Positions 1-7,941 of a DNA stretch of 54,112 nucleotides are shown piece by piece. Positions within the stretch are counted from its first letter, which is position 1. The number at the start of each line of letters is the position of its first letter. The notes under the pieces are model-generated. The model did no database searches, was not told where the DNA came from, and saw nothing but the letters and a program-made list of their open reading frames with translations. The DNA is from a virus: IMG/VR virus record IMGVR_UViG_3300002131_000051, positions 1 to 54,112 of that record. The stretch is one strand, 5' to 3'. A program made the position numbers and the translations under genes.

Positions 1-2
1 CT

Positions 3-818
3 GAGACTGAGCCGTATACAATGCAAGACATATTAGATACTGTACCTGCTGGTGCTCAGGGTCCTCAAGGTCCAGTAGGACAAACAGGTGCTCAAGGTAT
101 TCAGGGGGTAGACGGTGCAGTAGGACCAGCTGGGTTAAACTGGCAAGGAGCTTTTGTTGGAGGCACATCATATGTTTTAGATGATGCTGTAAGTTTTGGT
201 GGTGCATCTTGGTTTTGCATTAATCCAACTTCTTCAGCTGTAACTCCAGATATTAATACTACTGACTGGGCTTTATTAGCAAGTCAAGGAGCTGCTGGAC
301 CACAAGGTATACAAGGTGTACCTGGTGTAAATGGGGTAGTTGCTGGGTTAGCAAACTTAGGATCTATTGTAGAGGGGACAACCACTACAGGAGGAAATGG
401 TTCCACATCACAAATTTCTGGTAGTATTTTAGTTCCTGCAAATACACTTGCAACTAATTCAATTTTAGAGACATCATGGGGTACATATAGAGTTGGTACT
501 TCTGGCATAGTACAATCACAAGTTTATGTTAATACAACCAATTCATTAATTGGCGCAACTAGAATTGGAACTGGTGCTAATCAACAAAATGATGGAGGGT
601 GGACAAGAAATATAAGAGATTTTCAAAAAATTGGAAATACAATATACGGTTATAATTTTAATTATCAAGCCAGTAATGATCTTGGTGCATCACAAAACGT
701 TAGAAGTCAAGTTACTATTGATCCAACTGCTGATTTATACATTATTTTTGCAATACTAAGAACAGGCATTGCTGATTCAGCTACTATTAATAGAGTAAGA
801 ATCGTAGAACATTTTTAA
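3..818 (+). CDS. Collagen-like tail fibre protein, 5'-truncated
   Basis: The reading frame is open to the window edge, so the true start is probably outside; the first ATG in the window is at 21. Counted from that ATG, residues 11-39 are Gly-X-Y collagen-like triplets. Residues about 40-88 form a WQGAF...YVLDDAVSFGGASWFC...W segment typical of the small CBM5/12-like carbohydrate-binding module common in phage fibres. A second short Gly-X-Y run follows at about 90-105. The remainder (110-265) is polar and beta-rich, like a receptor-binding tip. It heads a run of appendage genes on the same strand. Tail fibre is a family-level inference; the receptor is unknown. Confidence 0.75.
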   Translation, partial: ETEPYTMQDILDTVPAGAQGPQGPVGQTGAQGIQGVDGAVGPAGLNWQGAFVGGTSYVLDDAVSFGGASWFCINPTSSAVTPDINTTDWALLASQGAAGPQGIQGVPGVNGVVAGLANLGSIVEGTTTTGGNGSTSQISGSILVPANTLATNSILETSWGTYRVGTSGIVQSQVYVNTTNSLIGATRIGTGANQQNDGGWTRNIRDFQKIGNTIYGYNFNYQASNDLGASQNVRSQVTIDPTADLYIIFAILRTGIADSATINRVRIVEHF

Positions 819-836
819 ATAAATAAATAAATAAAC

Positions 837-1100
837 ATGGCAAATCAAAAATTACAAATCAATAGAGCTGTACCAGTTGTCTTGAGTGACACTGTAGACA
901 TACCAAACCCAGGTTCTTTAGAGACACCTAACGAGGGGTGTGTTTTATACGTTGGAACTGGTGGTGACTTAAGAGTTTTAACAGTTGCTGGTGATGATGT
1001 TACTTTTAAAAACATATATGGTGGTTCATTTTTACCTATACAAGTATTGCGTGTTTTCTCTACTGGTACAGTTGCTAGCGACATTGTAGCTCTTTGGTAA
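837..1100 (+). CDS. Spike-base-like small virion protein
   Basis: 87 residues. The C-terminal pattern (DLRVLTVAGDDVTF...GSFLPIQVLRV then TGTVASDIVALW) matches what I recall of the short spike base family named after RCAP_Rcc01079 of the Rhodobacter gene transfer agent, a head-spike component. The assignment is from memory of the motif and was not searched. The gene starts after an A-rich AAATAAATAAATAAATAAAC leader, 18 bases past the preceding fibre gene. It is followed by a tiny ORF and more fibre genes, consistent with a virion surface role. It could equally be a tail-appendage connector. Confidence 0.5.
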   Translation: MANQKLQINRAVPVVLSDTVDIPNPGSLETPNEGCVLYVGTGGDLRVLTVAGDDVTFKNIYGGSFLPIQVLRVFSTGTVASDIVALW

Positions 1101-1104
1101 TATT

Positions 1105-1239
1105 ATGGGACTAGGAATTGGCATAGGAAACGGCATACCATTTATTAATATAAATGGGTTAAACTTGGGTATCTACAGGGTCACTGAAGACTCTAATGTA
1201 AGGGTTACAGAGGATGGTATTAATAGAGTAATAGAATAA
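1105..1239 (+). CDS. Small protein (44 aa) next to spike-base-like gene
   Basis: A 44-codon ORF begins ATG at 1105, only 4 bases after the preceding stop, and ends 2 bases before the next start. It fills the gap exactly between two genes on the same strand, which supports it being real. The product starts MGLGIGIGNGIPF and ends in a short charged repeat-like stretch (RVTEDSNVRVTEDGINRVIE). Glycine-rich N-termini of this kind occur in small virion proteins beside spike genes, but I cannot name a family. Confidence 0.5.
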   Translation: MGLGIGIGNGIPFININGLNLGIYRVTEDSNVRVTEDGINRVIE

Positions 1240-1241
1240 AA

Positions 1242-1940
1242 ATGGCAAACAAAAAAATAAGTGAATTAATACCTAAAGGGTCTAGCTTATCTGCTACTGA
1301 CTTAGTTGAGGTATCTGTAGATTTGGGGGGCGGTTTATTTTCAAGTAATAGCGTAACAGGTCAAGAGATAAAAGATTTTGCTGTGGGTAGTGTGTTAAGT
1401 GGACTGAATAGCCCTAATGTAGGAGGGTTATTTAACTTTCCAACAACGGCAGCAGTAACGGGAGGTAATCTACAATTGAAGACAATGGTTGTTGATGAAA
1501 TATTATACATTCAATATATACCAATGGTTAATTTGACTTCGGTATCTTTTAGTGTTAATATTCAAAATACAGTCGCAAGTGGATTAGGAAGAATATCGGT
1601 ATATGACAATGCTAACCCAAATGTAAACGATGGTAGACCAGGCTCGTTGCTATATGCTTCAGCTGATTTAGACATGTCTACAAGCGGTCTTAAATCAGCA
1701 GTAAATACATTTAACTTTTCGGCTGGTGAAGTCTATTGGTTGGCTTTTCAAGCTGATTGTACAGTGGGGGTTGCTGGTCACGCTGCCAGTGACTTAATAC
1801 CTATTGGAGTTGCCAGTCTTCTTAATGTTTCAGGTTTTAGACAACTTGCATCAGTTTATTCAAGTGGTGCTCCAGCTGTTGCTGCTGTAAACACTTTTTC
1901 TTCAGGTCCTTATCCAGCTATATTAATTCAAAAACAATAA
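1242..1940 (+). CDS. Tail fibre/appendage protein
   Basis: 232 residues. The N-terminus (KKISELIPKGSSLSATDLVEV) fits the KISEL...L..TDLV anchoring motif often found at the start of phage fibre or adaptor proteins. After a linker (about 45-65) the rest is predicted beta-rich, with Ser/Thr/Val/Gly-heavy sequence and aromatic residues near the C-terminus, like a small receptor-binding domain. The start codon lies 2 bases past the previous stop after AATAAAA. It is co-transcribed with neighbouring appendage genes. The receptor and exact position on the virion cannot be told. Confidence 0.6.
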   Translation: MANKKISELIPKGSSLSATDLVEVSVDLGGGLFSSNSVTGQEIKDFAVGSVLSGLNSPNVGGLFNFPTTAAVTGGNLQLKTMVVDEILYIQYIPMVNLTSVSFSVNIQNTVASGLGRISVYDNANPNVNDGRPGSLLYASADLDMSTSGLKSAVNTFNFSAGEVYWLAFQADCTVGVAGHAASDLIPIGVASLLNVSGFRQLASVYSSGAPAVAAVNTFSSGPYPAILIQKQ

Positions 1941-1946
1941 AACAAC

Positions 1947-2099
1947 ATGCAAGTAAGACAAGAAATGTACGATGATAATGGACTCTTTGAAGTTAAATTT
2001 ATCGAAATAGACGGACCAACATTAGAAGAGCAAATTGCAGAAAAGGAAGCGCAACTTTTAAAGATATACGCTGAACTCAACGCATTGAAAGAACAGTAA
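1947..2099 (+). CDS. Small coiled-coil protein (50 aa)
   Basis: A 50-codon ORF from ATG 1947 whose TAA stop shares one base with the ATG of the holin-like gene (TAATG), indicating translational coupling. The N-terminal half (MQVRQEMYDDNGLFEVKF) looks like a beta hairpin. The C-terminal half (LEEQIAEKEAQLLKIYAEL) has a heptad pattern suggesting a short coiled coil. Its function is unknown; position suggests an appendage accessory or a lysis-timing partner. Confidence 0.5.
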   Translation: MQVRQEMYDDNGLFEVKFIEIDGPTLEEQIAEKEAQLLKIYAELNALKEQ

Positions 2100-2551
2100 T
2101 GAAAACAACTATTTTTTTCAACTTTTCTGCAGGTCTTATGACCTCACTTTTGGCTTTTTATGCACCGATTTATGCAACCTTACTGGTTGTGTTATTAATA
2201 ATAACATTTAGATTCACTCTTGATGTACTTATTGTTCATAGGTCCAAAAAAAGCAGAGGTACAAAATGCGAAATGTATAAGGATTCTGGACAATTTTTTT
2301 TTAAATTCGTAATTGCCTACCTTGCTATATTGGTTTTGATGTATCCAACAGATATTCATCTATTGTCATTTTTTGGATCTAAGCATTTTATCGTTACTAG
2401 ATTTGCAGCATTGCTTATAACGGTTTATGAGGCTATGATAATAAATATTCGATTCAAAATTCTTACAGGTAAAAGTTTATCGTCAAGAGCAATGGAGTCA
2501 ATAGGTGCTTTAATGAAATTAAAAAACATTAAGGAAAAATTGCAAAAATAG
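2099..2551 (+). CDS. Putative holin
   Basis: 150 residues with about four hydrophobic segments (near 8-23, 26-46, 66-82 and 98-116) and a basic C-terminal tail ending LKNIKEKLQK. Size, membrane topology and the position directly upstream of a probable endolysin fit a phage holin that permeabilises the inner membrane at the end of infection. The overall look resembles the toxin-secretion/phage-lysis holin class (Phage_holin_4-like) but no signature was confirmed. It is coupled to the upstream small gene by TAATG and sits 2 bases before the endolysin start. Confidence 0.65.
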   Translation: MKTTIFFNFSAGLMTSLLAFYAPIYATLLVVLLIITFRFTLDVLIVHRSKKSRGTKCEMYKDSGQFFFKFVIAYLAILVLMYPTDIHLLSFFGSKHFIVTRFAALLITVYEAMIINIRFKILTGKSLSSRAMESIGALMKLKNIKEKLQK

Positions 2552-2553
2552 GT

Positions 2554-3141
2554 ATGACAAACGTAAGGAACTATTCAGATGCTGACTTGATAAATTCGGC
2601 TCGAAAAACAAATGGGTTCAAGGATATACCGAAAGGTTACTGGCTTTTGTTTGTTAGATCTAACGAAGATGAGCCGAACAAGTACGATGACAAGTTGTAT
2701 TTTATGAACGGTTATAAGTGTCGAGCCGTCACTTCATGCACAACCAATTCAGGGACATACGGTTTACTTAACTTTAAAAAATGGAACAGCAAAGGAACTG
2801 CTATAATAAAGTTTGACGAGTGGTATTATGATACTTATCAATACGGACTCCATAGAGGCAAGATGGGCGCACTTAGACAAGTCAAACCTATGAAGTATTA
2901 CCGTGACGGAAATAAAGACCTTAAAAGCGATGAAAAGGGCAAGGTTTATGAAGAAATTGCGTACACGAATATTCACTTTAATAGCTACACCAATAAAAGT
3001 AAGCTATTGACTTGGATTATTGGCGGCTGGTCGGTTGGTTGTATGGTTATGAATGATGCGTTTTTTTATTGGAACATTCTTGTTCCAGCTTTTAAAGGAA
3101 AAAAAGATTTAATATCTGTTTGTTGTATTAAAGAAAATTAA
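2554..3141 (+). CDS. Putative endolysin, L,D-transpeptidase/peptidase-like
   Basis: 195 residues. Conserved-looking elements appear in order: GLHRG (His100), RDGN (about 117-120), TNIHFNSY (His141) and GGWSVGCMV (Cys163). This His...His...S-x-G-C arrangement resembles YkuD-type L,D-transpeptidase-related cell-wall enzymes seen as lysins in Bacteroidota phages, with Cys163 as the likely nucleophile. No signal peptide is visible, so release would depend on the adjacent holin. A promoter-like element and an intrinsic terminator follow the gene. Peptidoglycan cleavage is inferred from motif order and neighbourhood; the exact bond is unknown. Confidence 0.6.
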   Translation: MTNVRNYSDADLINSARKTNGFKDIPKGYWLLFVRSNEDEPNKYDDKLYFMNGYKCRAVTSCTTNSGTYGLLNFKKWNSKGTAIIKFDEWYYDTYQYGLHRGKMGALRQVKPMKYYRDGNKDLKSDEKGKVYEEIAYTNIHFNSYTNKSKLLTWIIGGWSVGCMVMNDAFFYWNILVPAFKGKKDLISVCCIKEN

Positions 3142-3152
3142 TATTATATTTG
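3123..3152 (+). promoter_or_regulatory. Bacteroidota-type promoter TTG-N19-TATATTTG
   Basis: TTG at 3123-3125 and TATATTTG at 3145-3152 match the -33/-7 consensus with 19-base spacing. It overlaps the end of the endolysin gene and fires towards a terminator only about 45 bases away, so its transcript would be short. Confidence 0.45.
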
Positions 3153-3194
3153 TATAATTGTTATTAATTAATTGTTTTGATGTATGTTTTATTA

Positions 3195-3225
3195 CCCCAC
3201 AGTAAAATGTGGGGTTTTTTATTTT
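3195..3225 (+). terminator. Intrinsic terminator after lysis genes
   Basis: A 7-bp perfect stem CCCCACA (3195-3201) / TGTGGGG (3208-3214) with a 6-base loop is followed by TTTTTTATTTTT. It closes the transcription unit carrying the holin and endolysin genes. Confidence 0.85.
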
Positions 3226-3247
3226 TAAAATATTTAATTTAAAGCAT

Positions 3248-3255
3248 TATCTTTG
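3248..3255 (+). promoter_or_regulatory. Promoter -7 element TATCTTTG for fibre operon
   Basis: TATCTTTG fits TAnnTTTG and lies 20 bases upstream of the next ATG and directly after a terminator. The following TGATTAAATTAA is also seen after the elements at 7643 and 14539. No clear -33 TTG is present. Confidence 0.7.
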
Positions 3256-3275
3256 TGATTAAATTAAGAATCTAA

Positions 3276-3998
3276 ATGGCAAGAATAAGCACATACCCGT
3301 TAGACAAAGATATAAAAGGAGACGATAAATGGATTGGGTCAGATGCTCAGTCTTATGGTGCTACTAAAAACTTTACTGTTGATAAGGTTGCTGCGTATTT
3401 GAATTCTTCTGCTAGTATCCAATCTCAGTCTCTAAGATATACCTATCAGGATGTATTGGTTGGAGAGGATAGAGAACCTAGTACGATTTCATTTAATCCA
3501 TCGATAGGGAATACTGTTCTGTTTTCAAGCATTACAACTTGGATGCTTAGTATGTATTCAAATTCTTCTGATGTACATACGTTCTATACGAACCCATTAA
3601 TTGGATCGTATGTTCTTGTGACTGATGCGGAGAATATTTCAAATTGGGCTATATATATGTGGGATAGTTCCACTCAAGACATTACTGAGTTAGATTTTTA
3701 TAATATAGGTTTAACTCACATGGGGTCTTCTGGGGGTCTTGTGGATGGGAAGGATTACCTTATATCGCTTTTTCAGGCTGATTCAATAATACCAATTGAA
3801 GGGGATAAAAACTTTGTGTATACTCAAAACGTAGCTTCTTCTACTTGGGTCATACCACACAACCTAAATAAGTATTGTTCCGTAAGCGTAGTAGATTCTG
3901 CTGGAACATCTGTATTTGGTAATGTAACATATGATGATTTGAACCAGTGTACTATTTCGTTTACATCTCAATTTTCAGGACAAGCATTTTGCAATTAA
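3276..3998 (+). CDS. Tail fibre protein with shared ISTYPLD N-terminus
   Basis: 240 residues. The first 45 residues (MARISTYPLDKDIKGDDKWIG...) closely resemble the start of the gene at 7928, implying a common anchor to the virion. The C-terminal 60 residues (FVYTQNVASSTWVIPHNLNKY...SGQAFCN) match a widespread phage fibre tip pattern in which a VYTQ..SS.W.I.HNL start leads to a beta sandwich. It follows its own promoter (3248-3255) with a very short leader. It is a probable receptor-binding appendage. Confidence 0.7.
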   Translation: MARISTYPLDKDIKGDDKWIGSDAQSYGATKNFTVDKVAAYLNSSASIQSQSLRYTYQDVLVGEDREPSTISFNPSIGNTVLFSSITTWMLSMYSNSSDVHTFYTNPLIGSYVLVTDAENISNWAIYMWDSSTQDITELDFYNIGLTHMGSSGGLVDGKDYLISLFQADSIIPIEGDKNFVYTQNVASSTWVIPHNLNKYCSVSVVDSAGTSVFGNVTYDDLNQCTISFTSQFSGQAFCN

Positions 3999-4023
3999 AA
4001 AAAAATAAGTAAAAAAATAAATT

Positions 4024-5544
4024 ATGGCTATTAAATATTTAAACAATATATCCTTAGAAGGGAATCAATTACAGAATGCCTCCCTTCAGCAGCTAGGATC
4101 TGATCCAGCTGGATACCTTGGTCAAATCATAATCAATACTACAAGTAATACGTTTAAGTATTATAATGGATCAGTATGGATAGAACTTACTGGTGGAGGT
4201 GGAGGAACGGTAACTAGTGTTGGTGGTGGCTCAAGCACATTTGTTAGTATAGCAGGTGGTCCAATCACAACATCAGGCACTCTTACAGCATCTTTGAGTG
4301 CAACTGGGACTCCAAGTTCATTAACTTTCTTACGAGGTGATAATACATGGGCAGCTGTCAGCAGTTACTCTGGTTGGACATTGACAGGTAGTGCTGGGAC
4401 TCCTCAAACTATTGGTTCGGGTGACACTGCAACAATTGCTGGAGGTACGTATATAACTACTACAGCGAGTGCAACTGACACATTAACTGTTGCCCACAAT
4501 ACCACATCTAGGTCTGACACAACATCGTCTACATCCCCAGCGTCAGGAGGAACATTTACTGCCGTTGATAGCGTTACAACTAATTCAACTGGTCACCTAA
4601 CATCTTTAAACCTAAAGACTGTTACCATTCCAGTTAATACTCCTCAAACAGTAACTCTTACTGGAGATGTAACAGGGACGGGAACGACTTCAATTACCAC
4701 AACAATAGCAGCAGGCGCAGTTGACTTTGCAATGATTAACCCAGTAGCTGTAATTACTTCATCAGAAGGCATAGCTAATAATGATGTTGATACAGCATTA
4801 CCTACATCGGCAGCTGTAAAGGCTTATGTTGACTCTTCAGTTGCTGGAGGATTAATATATCAAGGAGGATATAATGCAGCTACTAATACCCCTAATCTTG
4901 ACTCTACTCCAATTGCAGGTATAAAGAAAGGTTGGACATATACGGTTACGGTAGATGGATTGTTTTTCACTGAGCAGGTTAGGGTTGGTGATGTAATAAT
5001 CGCTGAGATTGACTCTCCAACAACTTTGGCTGATTGGACAACTGTTCAAAACAATATTGATGTTGCGTCATTATCTGTCGTTGGTATTGGGAATGTAAAC
5101 GCAGGTACAGGTACAAGTGTTTCGTATAGTAACGGAACTGCTACTGTAACGAATACTGACTTGGGTTCTTCCCAGTCTATATTTAAAAATGTCGCAGTAT
5201 CGGGTCAGTCTACTGTTGTTGCTGGTAACAATAATGATACGTTAACATTTGCAGCTGGTTCAGGTGTAGCTATAACAACAAACGCAGGAACTGATACAGT
5301 AACAATATCACAATCTGGAACTAGTGCAACATCATCATACGCAACTACAATATCTGTAAGTGGCACTATTACTTATTCATTCACAGCATCTACAGCAAAT
5401 GATGTAATGATTCAGCTTGTTGATACTGTTACAGGAGAAACTGTTTACGCTGATGTGTCTAGAACATCTACAACACAAGCAGCTATAACATTTGCTTCAG
5501 CTCCAACAAATCCAATTAGAGTATTAGCTCAAAAAATAGCATAA
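4024..5544 (+). CDS. Large tail fibre protein
   Basis: 506 residues, rich in Thr, Ser, Gly and Val. The N-terminal motif GQIIINTTSNTFKYYNGSVWIEL (near 33-55) is a recurrent fibre entry module. A GGGGGTVTSVGGG linker follows, then repeated beta-strand segments with TVTSV, TGTTS and TVTI patterns typical of trimeric beta-helical shafts. The segment NDVDTALPTSAAVKAYVDS (about 257-275) is a common fibre motif. The C-terminal 90 residues form a distinct beta domain. An A-rich leader precedes the ATG, with no promoter of its own. Confidence 0.75.
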   Translation: MAIKYLNNISLEGNQLQNASLQQLGSDPAGYLGQIIINTTSNTFKYYNGSVWIELTGGGGGTVTSVGGGSSTFVSIAGGPITTSGTLTASLSATGTPSSLTFLRGDNTWAAVSSYSGWTLTGSAGTPQTIGSGDTATIAGGTYITTTASATDTLTVAHNTTSRSDTTSSTSPASGGTFTAVDSVTTNSTGHLTSLNLKTVTIPVNTPQTVTLTGDVTGTGTTSITTTIAAGAVDFAMINPVAVITSSEGIANNDVDTALPTSAAVKAYVDSSVAGGLIYQGGYNAATNTPNLDSTPIAGIKKGWTYTVTVDGLFFTEQVRVGDVIIAEIDSPTTLADWTTVQNNIDVASLSVVGIGNVNAGTGTSVSYSNGTATVTNTDLGSSQSIFKNVAVSGQSTVVAGNNNDTLTFAAGSGVAITTNAGTDTVTISQSGTSATSSYATTISVSGTITYSFTASTANDVMIQLVDTVTGETVYADVSRTSTTQAAITFASAPTNPIRVLAQKIA

Positions 5545-5547
5545 TGA

Positions 5548-6651
5548 ATGAAGTTTAAAAATAATATAGAGGTACAGGCTGGCTTGAAAGATTCTTCTGG
5601 ATCAATAGGGTCGAGCAGTCAAGTTCTTTCGTCTAACGGCACAAATGTAGCTTGGGTTAGTTTGTCTAGTTATGTTTCGGGTACAGGCACAACAAACTAC
5701 GTGTCTAAGTTTACTGGAGCAACATCGGTAGGGAACTCTCAAATATTTGACAATGGAACTAATGTAGGGATTAATACCGCTACACCTGGAGCTAAATTAG
5801 AGGTAAATGGAGATTTTATAACAAATCCAACTTCAGCAACATCAAATAGAATAAGGATTGGACAACCTGCAACGCCAAATGCAGTTGGTCGTGGTATATG
5901 GTTTGGCAATATCACTGCTGATTTTACTAATTTCTCATTCTTAAAATATAATAATGAAACAATTTTAAACACAGACGCTGGAGGTGCTGTTTATATTAGA
6001 GTTGGTAACTCTAATAAATTGGCAATTTTAGATTCTGGTAATGTAGGAGTTGGCACAATAACACCTGGAGCTAAATTGGAGGTAAATGGTACTATTAAAA
6101 CCACTAACAATAATCTCAGCTTTACTGGAACTTCACTATATGCGGGTAATGCAGATGGGACAGCATTTGGGTACACTCCAGCGGACGGTATTAGTTCAAT
6201 AACAGACCTACCTGCAATTGAAAGTGGTTGGGTATCTAGTTTTAAATACAATGGACAAACTTTAGAAAAATGTACTGCTGGAGAAGACATAACAAAAGGA
6301 CAACTACTTTATCTGAGATCAAATGGGACTTGGGAATTAGCAGATGCTAATGCCACAGCATCTTCTACCCCACTATTAGGCATTGCATTAGATACGGTTA
6401 GTGCTGCAGGATCACTTGCAGTATTACTAGATGGAATTATTATAACAAAAGAACATGCACAAGCTGGTTCAGTCACAGTAGGCGCACCTTTATATATAGA
6501 AACATCCAGTGTTGGTTCAGCTGGAGATATTACAGAAACAGCTCCAACAGCAACTGGTGAGGTTGTTAGATTGATAGGGCATAATATTTCAGATATTACT
6601 GGAGGTGTCATAATAAGATTCCAGCCTGATAATACTTGGGTAGAACTATAA
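5548..6651 (+). CDS. Tail fibre protein with decoration-like C-terminal domain
   Basis: 367 residues. Residues about 65-95 and 160-180 carry the repeated GVG/GIN...TPGAKLEVNG element common in Bacteroidota fibre shafts; the copies are almost identical at the DNA level. From about 235 the sequence changes to KGQLLYLRSNGTWELADANA...LLGIAL...GGVIIRFQPDNTWVEL, resembling the small beta-barrel of capsid-decoration or fibre-base proteins (DUF2190-like in pattern only). The start is 3 bases after the previous stop. It is probably part of the same appendage as its upstream neighbour. Confidence 0.65.
   Translation: MKFKNNIEVQAGLKDSSGSIGSSSQVLSSNGTNVAWVSLSSYVSGTGTTNYVSKFTGATSVGNSQIFDNGTNVGINTATPGAKLEVNGDFITNPTSATSNRIRIGQPATPNAVGRGIWFGNITADFTNFSFLKYNNETILNTDAGGAVYIRVGNSNKLAILDSGNVGVGTITPGAKLEVNGTIKTTNNNLSFTGTSLYAGNADGTAFGYTPADGISSITDLPAIESGWVSSFKYNGQTLEKCTAGEDITKGQLLYLRSNGTWELADANATASSTPLLGIALDTVSAAGSLAVLLDGIIITKEHAQAGSVTVGAPLYIETSSVGSAGDITETAPTATGEVVRLIGHNISDITGGVIIRFQPDNTWVEL
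5782..6089 (+). repeat. Direct repeat encoding TPGAKLEVNG
   Basis: 29-base copies at 5782-5810 and 6061-6089 differ by one base. They encode the same fibre-shaft motif and could allow in-frame deletion or duplication by recombination. Confidence 0.85.
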
Positions 6652-6678
6652 AGCATATTTAAAATAAACAATAAATAT

Positions 6679-7014
6679 ATGGCTGATATTACTAAAGTAT
6701 CTGGTGTTTTATTTGAATCAATATCTAAAGTAGGACCAACATTAAAAAGCTCCATTTCTAAAATAAGTGGAAAAACAACACCTCCTGCGATTACATGCGT
6801 TGAATACACATTTATATATGCAGATGATGTGAAAGTAATTTGTGACGAAAAGAGAACTTCTACATATTTCCATGATGAAACAAGTGGAACCCTCTACTCT
6901 GATATCTGTGGCGGTACAGAAGCAGATGTTGGCTACTATCTTGATAGTAGTGGATATCGTCAATACACAGGAGGTAGTTTATCAAAGGTACTAGGGGAGT
7001 GCAGAAAAAGATAA
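6679..7014 (+). CDS. Small tail-associated protein
   Basis: 111 residues. The N-terminus (MADITKVSGVLFESISKVGPTLKSSISKISGK) contains three loose VSGV/ISKVG/ISKISG repeats of a kind found at the start of Bacteroidota phage fibre-associated proteins. The rest includes four Cys (about residues 40, 54, 76 and 108) and a YYLDSSGYRQYTGG segment. It lies 27 bases after the fibre gene in the same unit. I infer a virion appendage component; no catalytic motif is visible. Confidence 0.55.
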   Translation: MADITKVSGVLFESISKVGPTLKSSISKISGKTTPPAITCVEYTFIYADDVKVICDEKRTSTYFHDETSGTLYSDICGGTEADVGYYLDSSGYRQYTGGSLSKVLGECRKR

Positions 7015-7047
7015 AATTGATGTAGATTTTAGAAAACTTTAATTACT

Positions 7048-7055
7048 TAATTTTG
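7048..7055 (+). promoter_or_regulatory. Possible -7 element TAATTTTG before spanin-like gene
   Basis: TAATTTTG fits TAnnTTTG and lies 10 bases before the ATG at 7066 (49 before the internal ATG at 7105). No good -33 element is visible, so this is a weak call. Confidence 0.35.
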
Positions 7056-7065
7056 ATATAACATT

Positions 7066-7611
7066 ATGATGAGGTCAACTGGTTTATATAAGATAAAATG
7101 GACAATGAACACTTTAAGATGGTTCATATTATTTTGTGTGGTTTTTTTGTTGGGTTATATTTCCAACTGTAAGCAATGTGAAAAACCAATACAAGACAAG
7201 GTTATAAAGGAGAAGATTAAAGAGCGCAAAGAAGAGGTTAAGGAAATAGAGGCAAAGACCGAAATTAAACGTGCGGAATTAAAACCGCTTAAACGGGAAA
7301 ATACCAATTTAGTTACTCAAATCTTACAAGCAAAAGAGCGCAAAGATACCATTACAATAGTTGTTACTCAGGATAGCCTTATCGAAGTGCAACGGATGCA
7401 AGTTAAGACATTAGAAAGCGTTGTATTCATGCAGGACAAAACGATACTCGGTTTAAAGGAAATCATCGAGTTTCAAGAAATAGAGACAAACTCTCTGCAA
7501 ATAGATATTGAGGATAGGGACAGAGATTTAAAAAAGTTTAAGCGACAAAAAAACTTAGCCTTAATAGGTAGTGCAATTTTCAGTGGATTATTAATTTATA
7601 TTTTAAAGTAG
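7066..7611 (+). CDS. Spanin-like (Rz-like) membrane coiled-coil protein
   Basis: 181 residues if started at 7066. An internal ATG at 7105 (Met14) would give a shorter product with a cleaner N-terminal membrane anchor. A hydrophobic segment (18-33) is followed by CKQCEKP, then a long charged coiled coil (about 45-160) and a second hydrophobic segment at the C-terminus (163-180). N-anchor plus periplasmic coiled coil is the layout of an inner-membrane spanin, which disrupts the outer membrane after endolysis. The C-terminal membrane segment could make it a single-protein spanin, or a different membrane-bridging protein. It sits within 5 kb of the holin and endolysin. Confidence 0.5.
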   Translation: MMRSTGLYKIKWTMNTLRWFILFCVVFLLGYISNCKQCEKPIQDKVIKEKIKERKEEVKEIEAKTEIKRAELKPLKRENTNLVTQILQAKERKDTITIVVTQDSLIEVQRMQVKTLESVVFMQDKTILGLKEIIEFQEIETNSLQIDIEDRDRDLKKFKRQKNLALIGSAIFSGLLIYILK

Positions 7612-7642
7612 GTGTATAAAATAAGTAAAAGAAATATTGTAT

Positions 7643-7650
7643 TATCTTTG
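7643..7650 (+). promoter_or_regulatory. Promoter -7 element TATCTTTG before 7681 gene
   Basis: TATCTTTG followed by TGATATTAAATT lies 30 bases upstream of the ATG at 7681. It matches TAnnTTTG and shares downstream sequence with the elements at 3248 and 14539. No clear -33 TTG. Confidence 0.7.
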
Positions 7651-7680
7651 TGATATTAAATTCAAATTAAATAAATTATT

Positions 7681-7941
7681 ATGATAAAATTATCAGAACA
7701 AGAGTTAGAGTCATTTAGAAAATTAGTAAGTGATTTTAATGAAACAAAAATGAAGCTTGCTGATACAGTTATGGCACAAAGCTCATTGATGAAAGAAGTA
7801 GATGAATTGAAAAAAGTATACTCTACAGAGGAAGCTTTACTTATTGAGAAATATGGAAAGGATTCAGTTATTAATATTCAAACAGGAGAAGTAAAAAATT
7901 CTGAATACGTAGAAAAAGAAAAAGAAAATGGCAAAGATTAG
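7681..7941 (+). CDS. Small coiled-coil protein with INIQTGE motif
   Basis: 86 residues, mostly an amphipathic helix (about 5-60, SEQELESFRKLVSDFNETKMKL...), then EKYGKDSVINIQTGEVK. The YG...V.I..QTGE ending is one I recognise from many small Bacteroidota phage proteins of unknown role. It has its own promoter and overlaps the following fibre gene by 14 bases, so translation is probably coupled. A fibre-assembly chaperone or virion coiled coil is possible but not shown. Confidence 0.6.
   Translation: MIKLSEQELESFRKLVSDFNETKMKLADTVMAQSSLMKEVDELKKVYSTEEALLIEKYGKDSVINIQTGEVKNSEYVEKEKENGKD

Noticed and set aside
6309-6809. Minus-strand ORF of 166 codons
   Set aside because: Antisense across two fibre genes; no matching RBS or neighbours.
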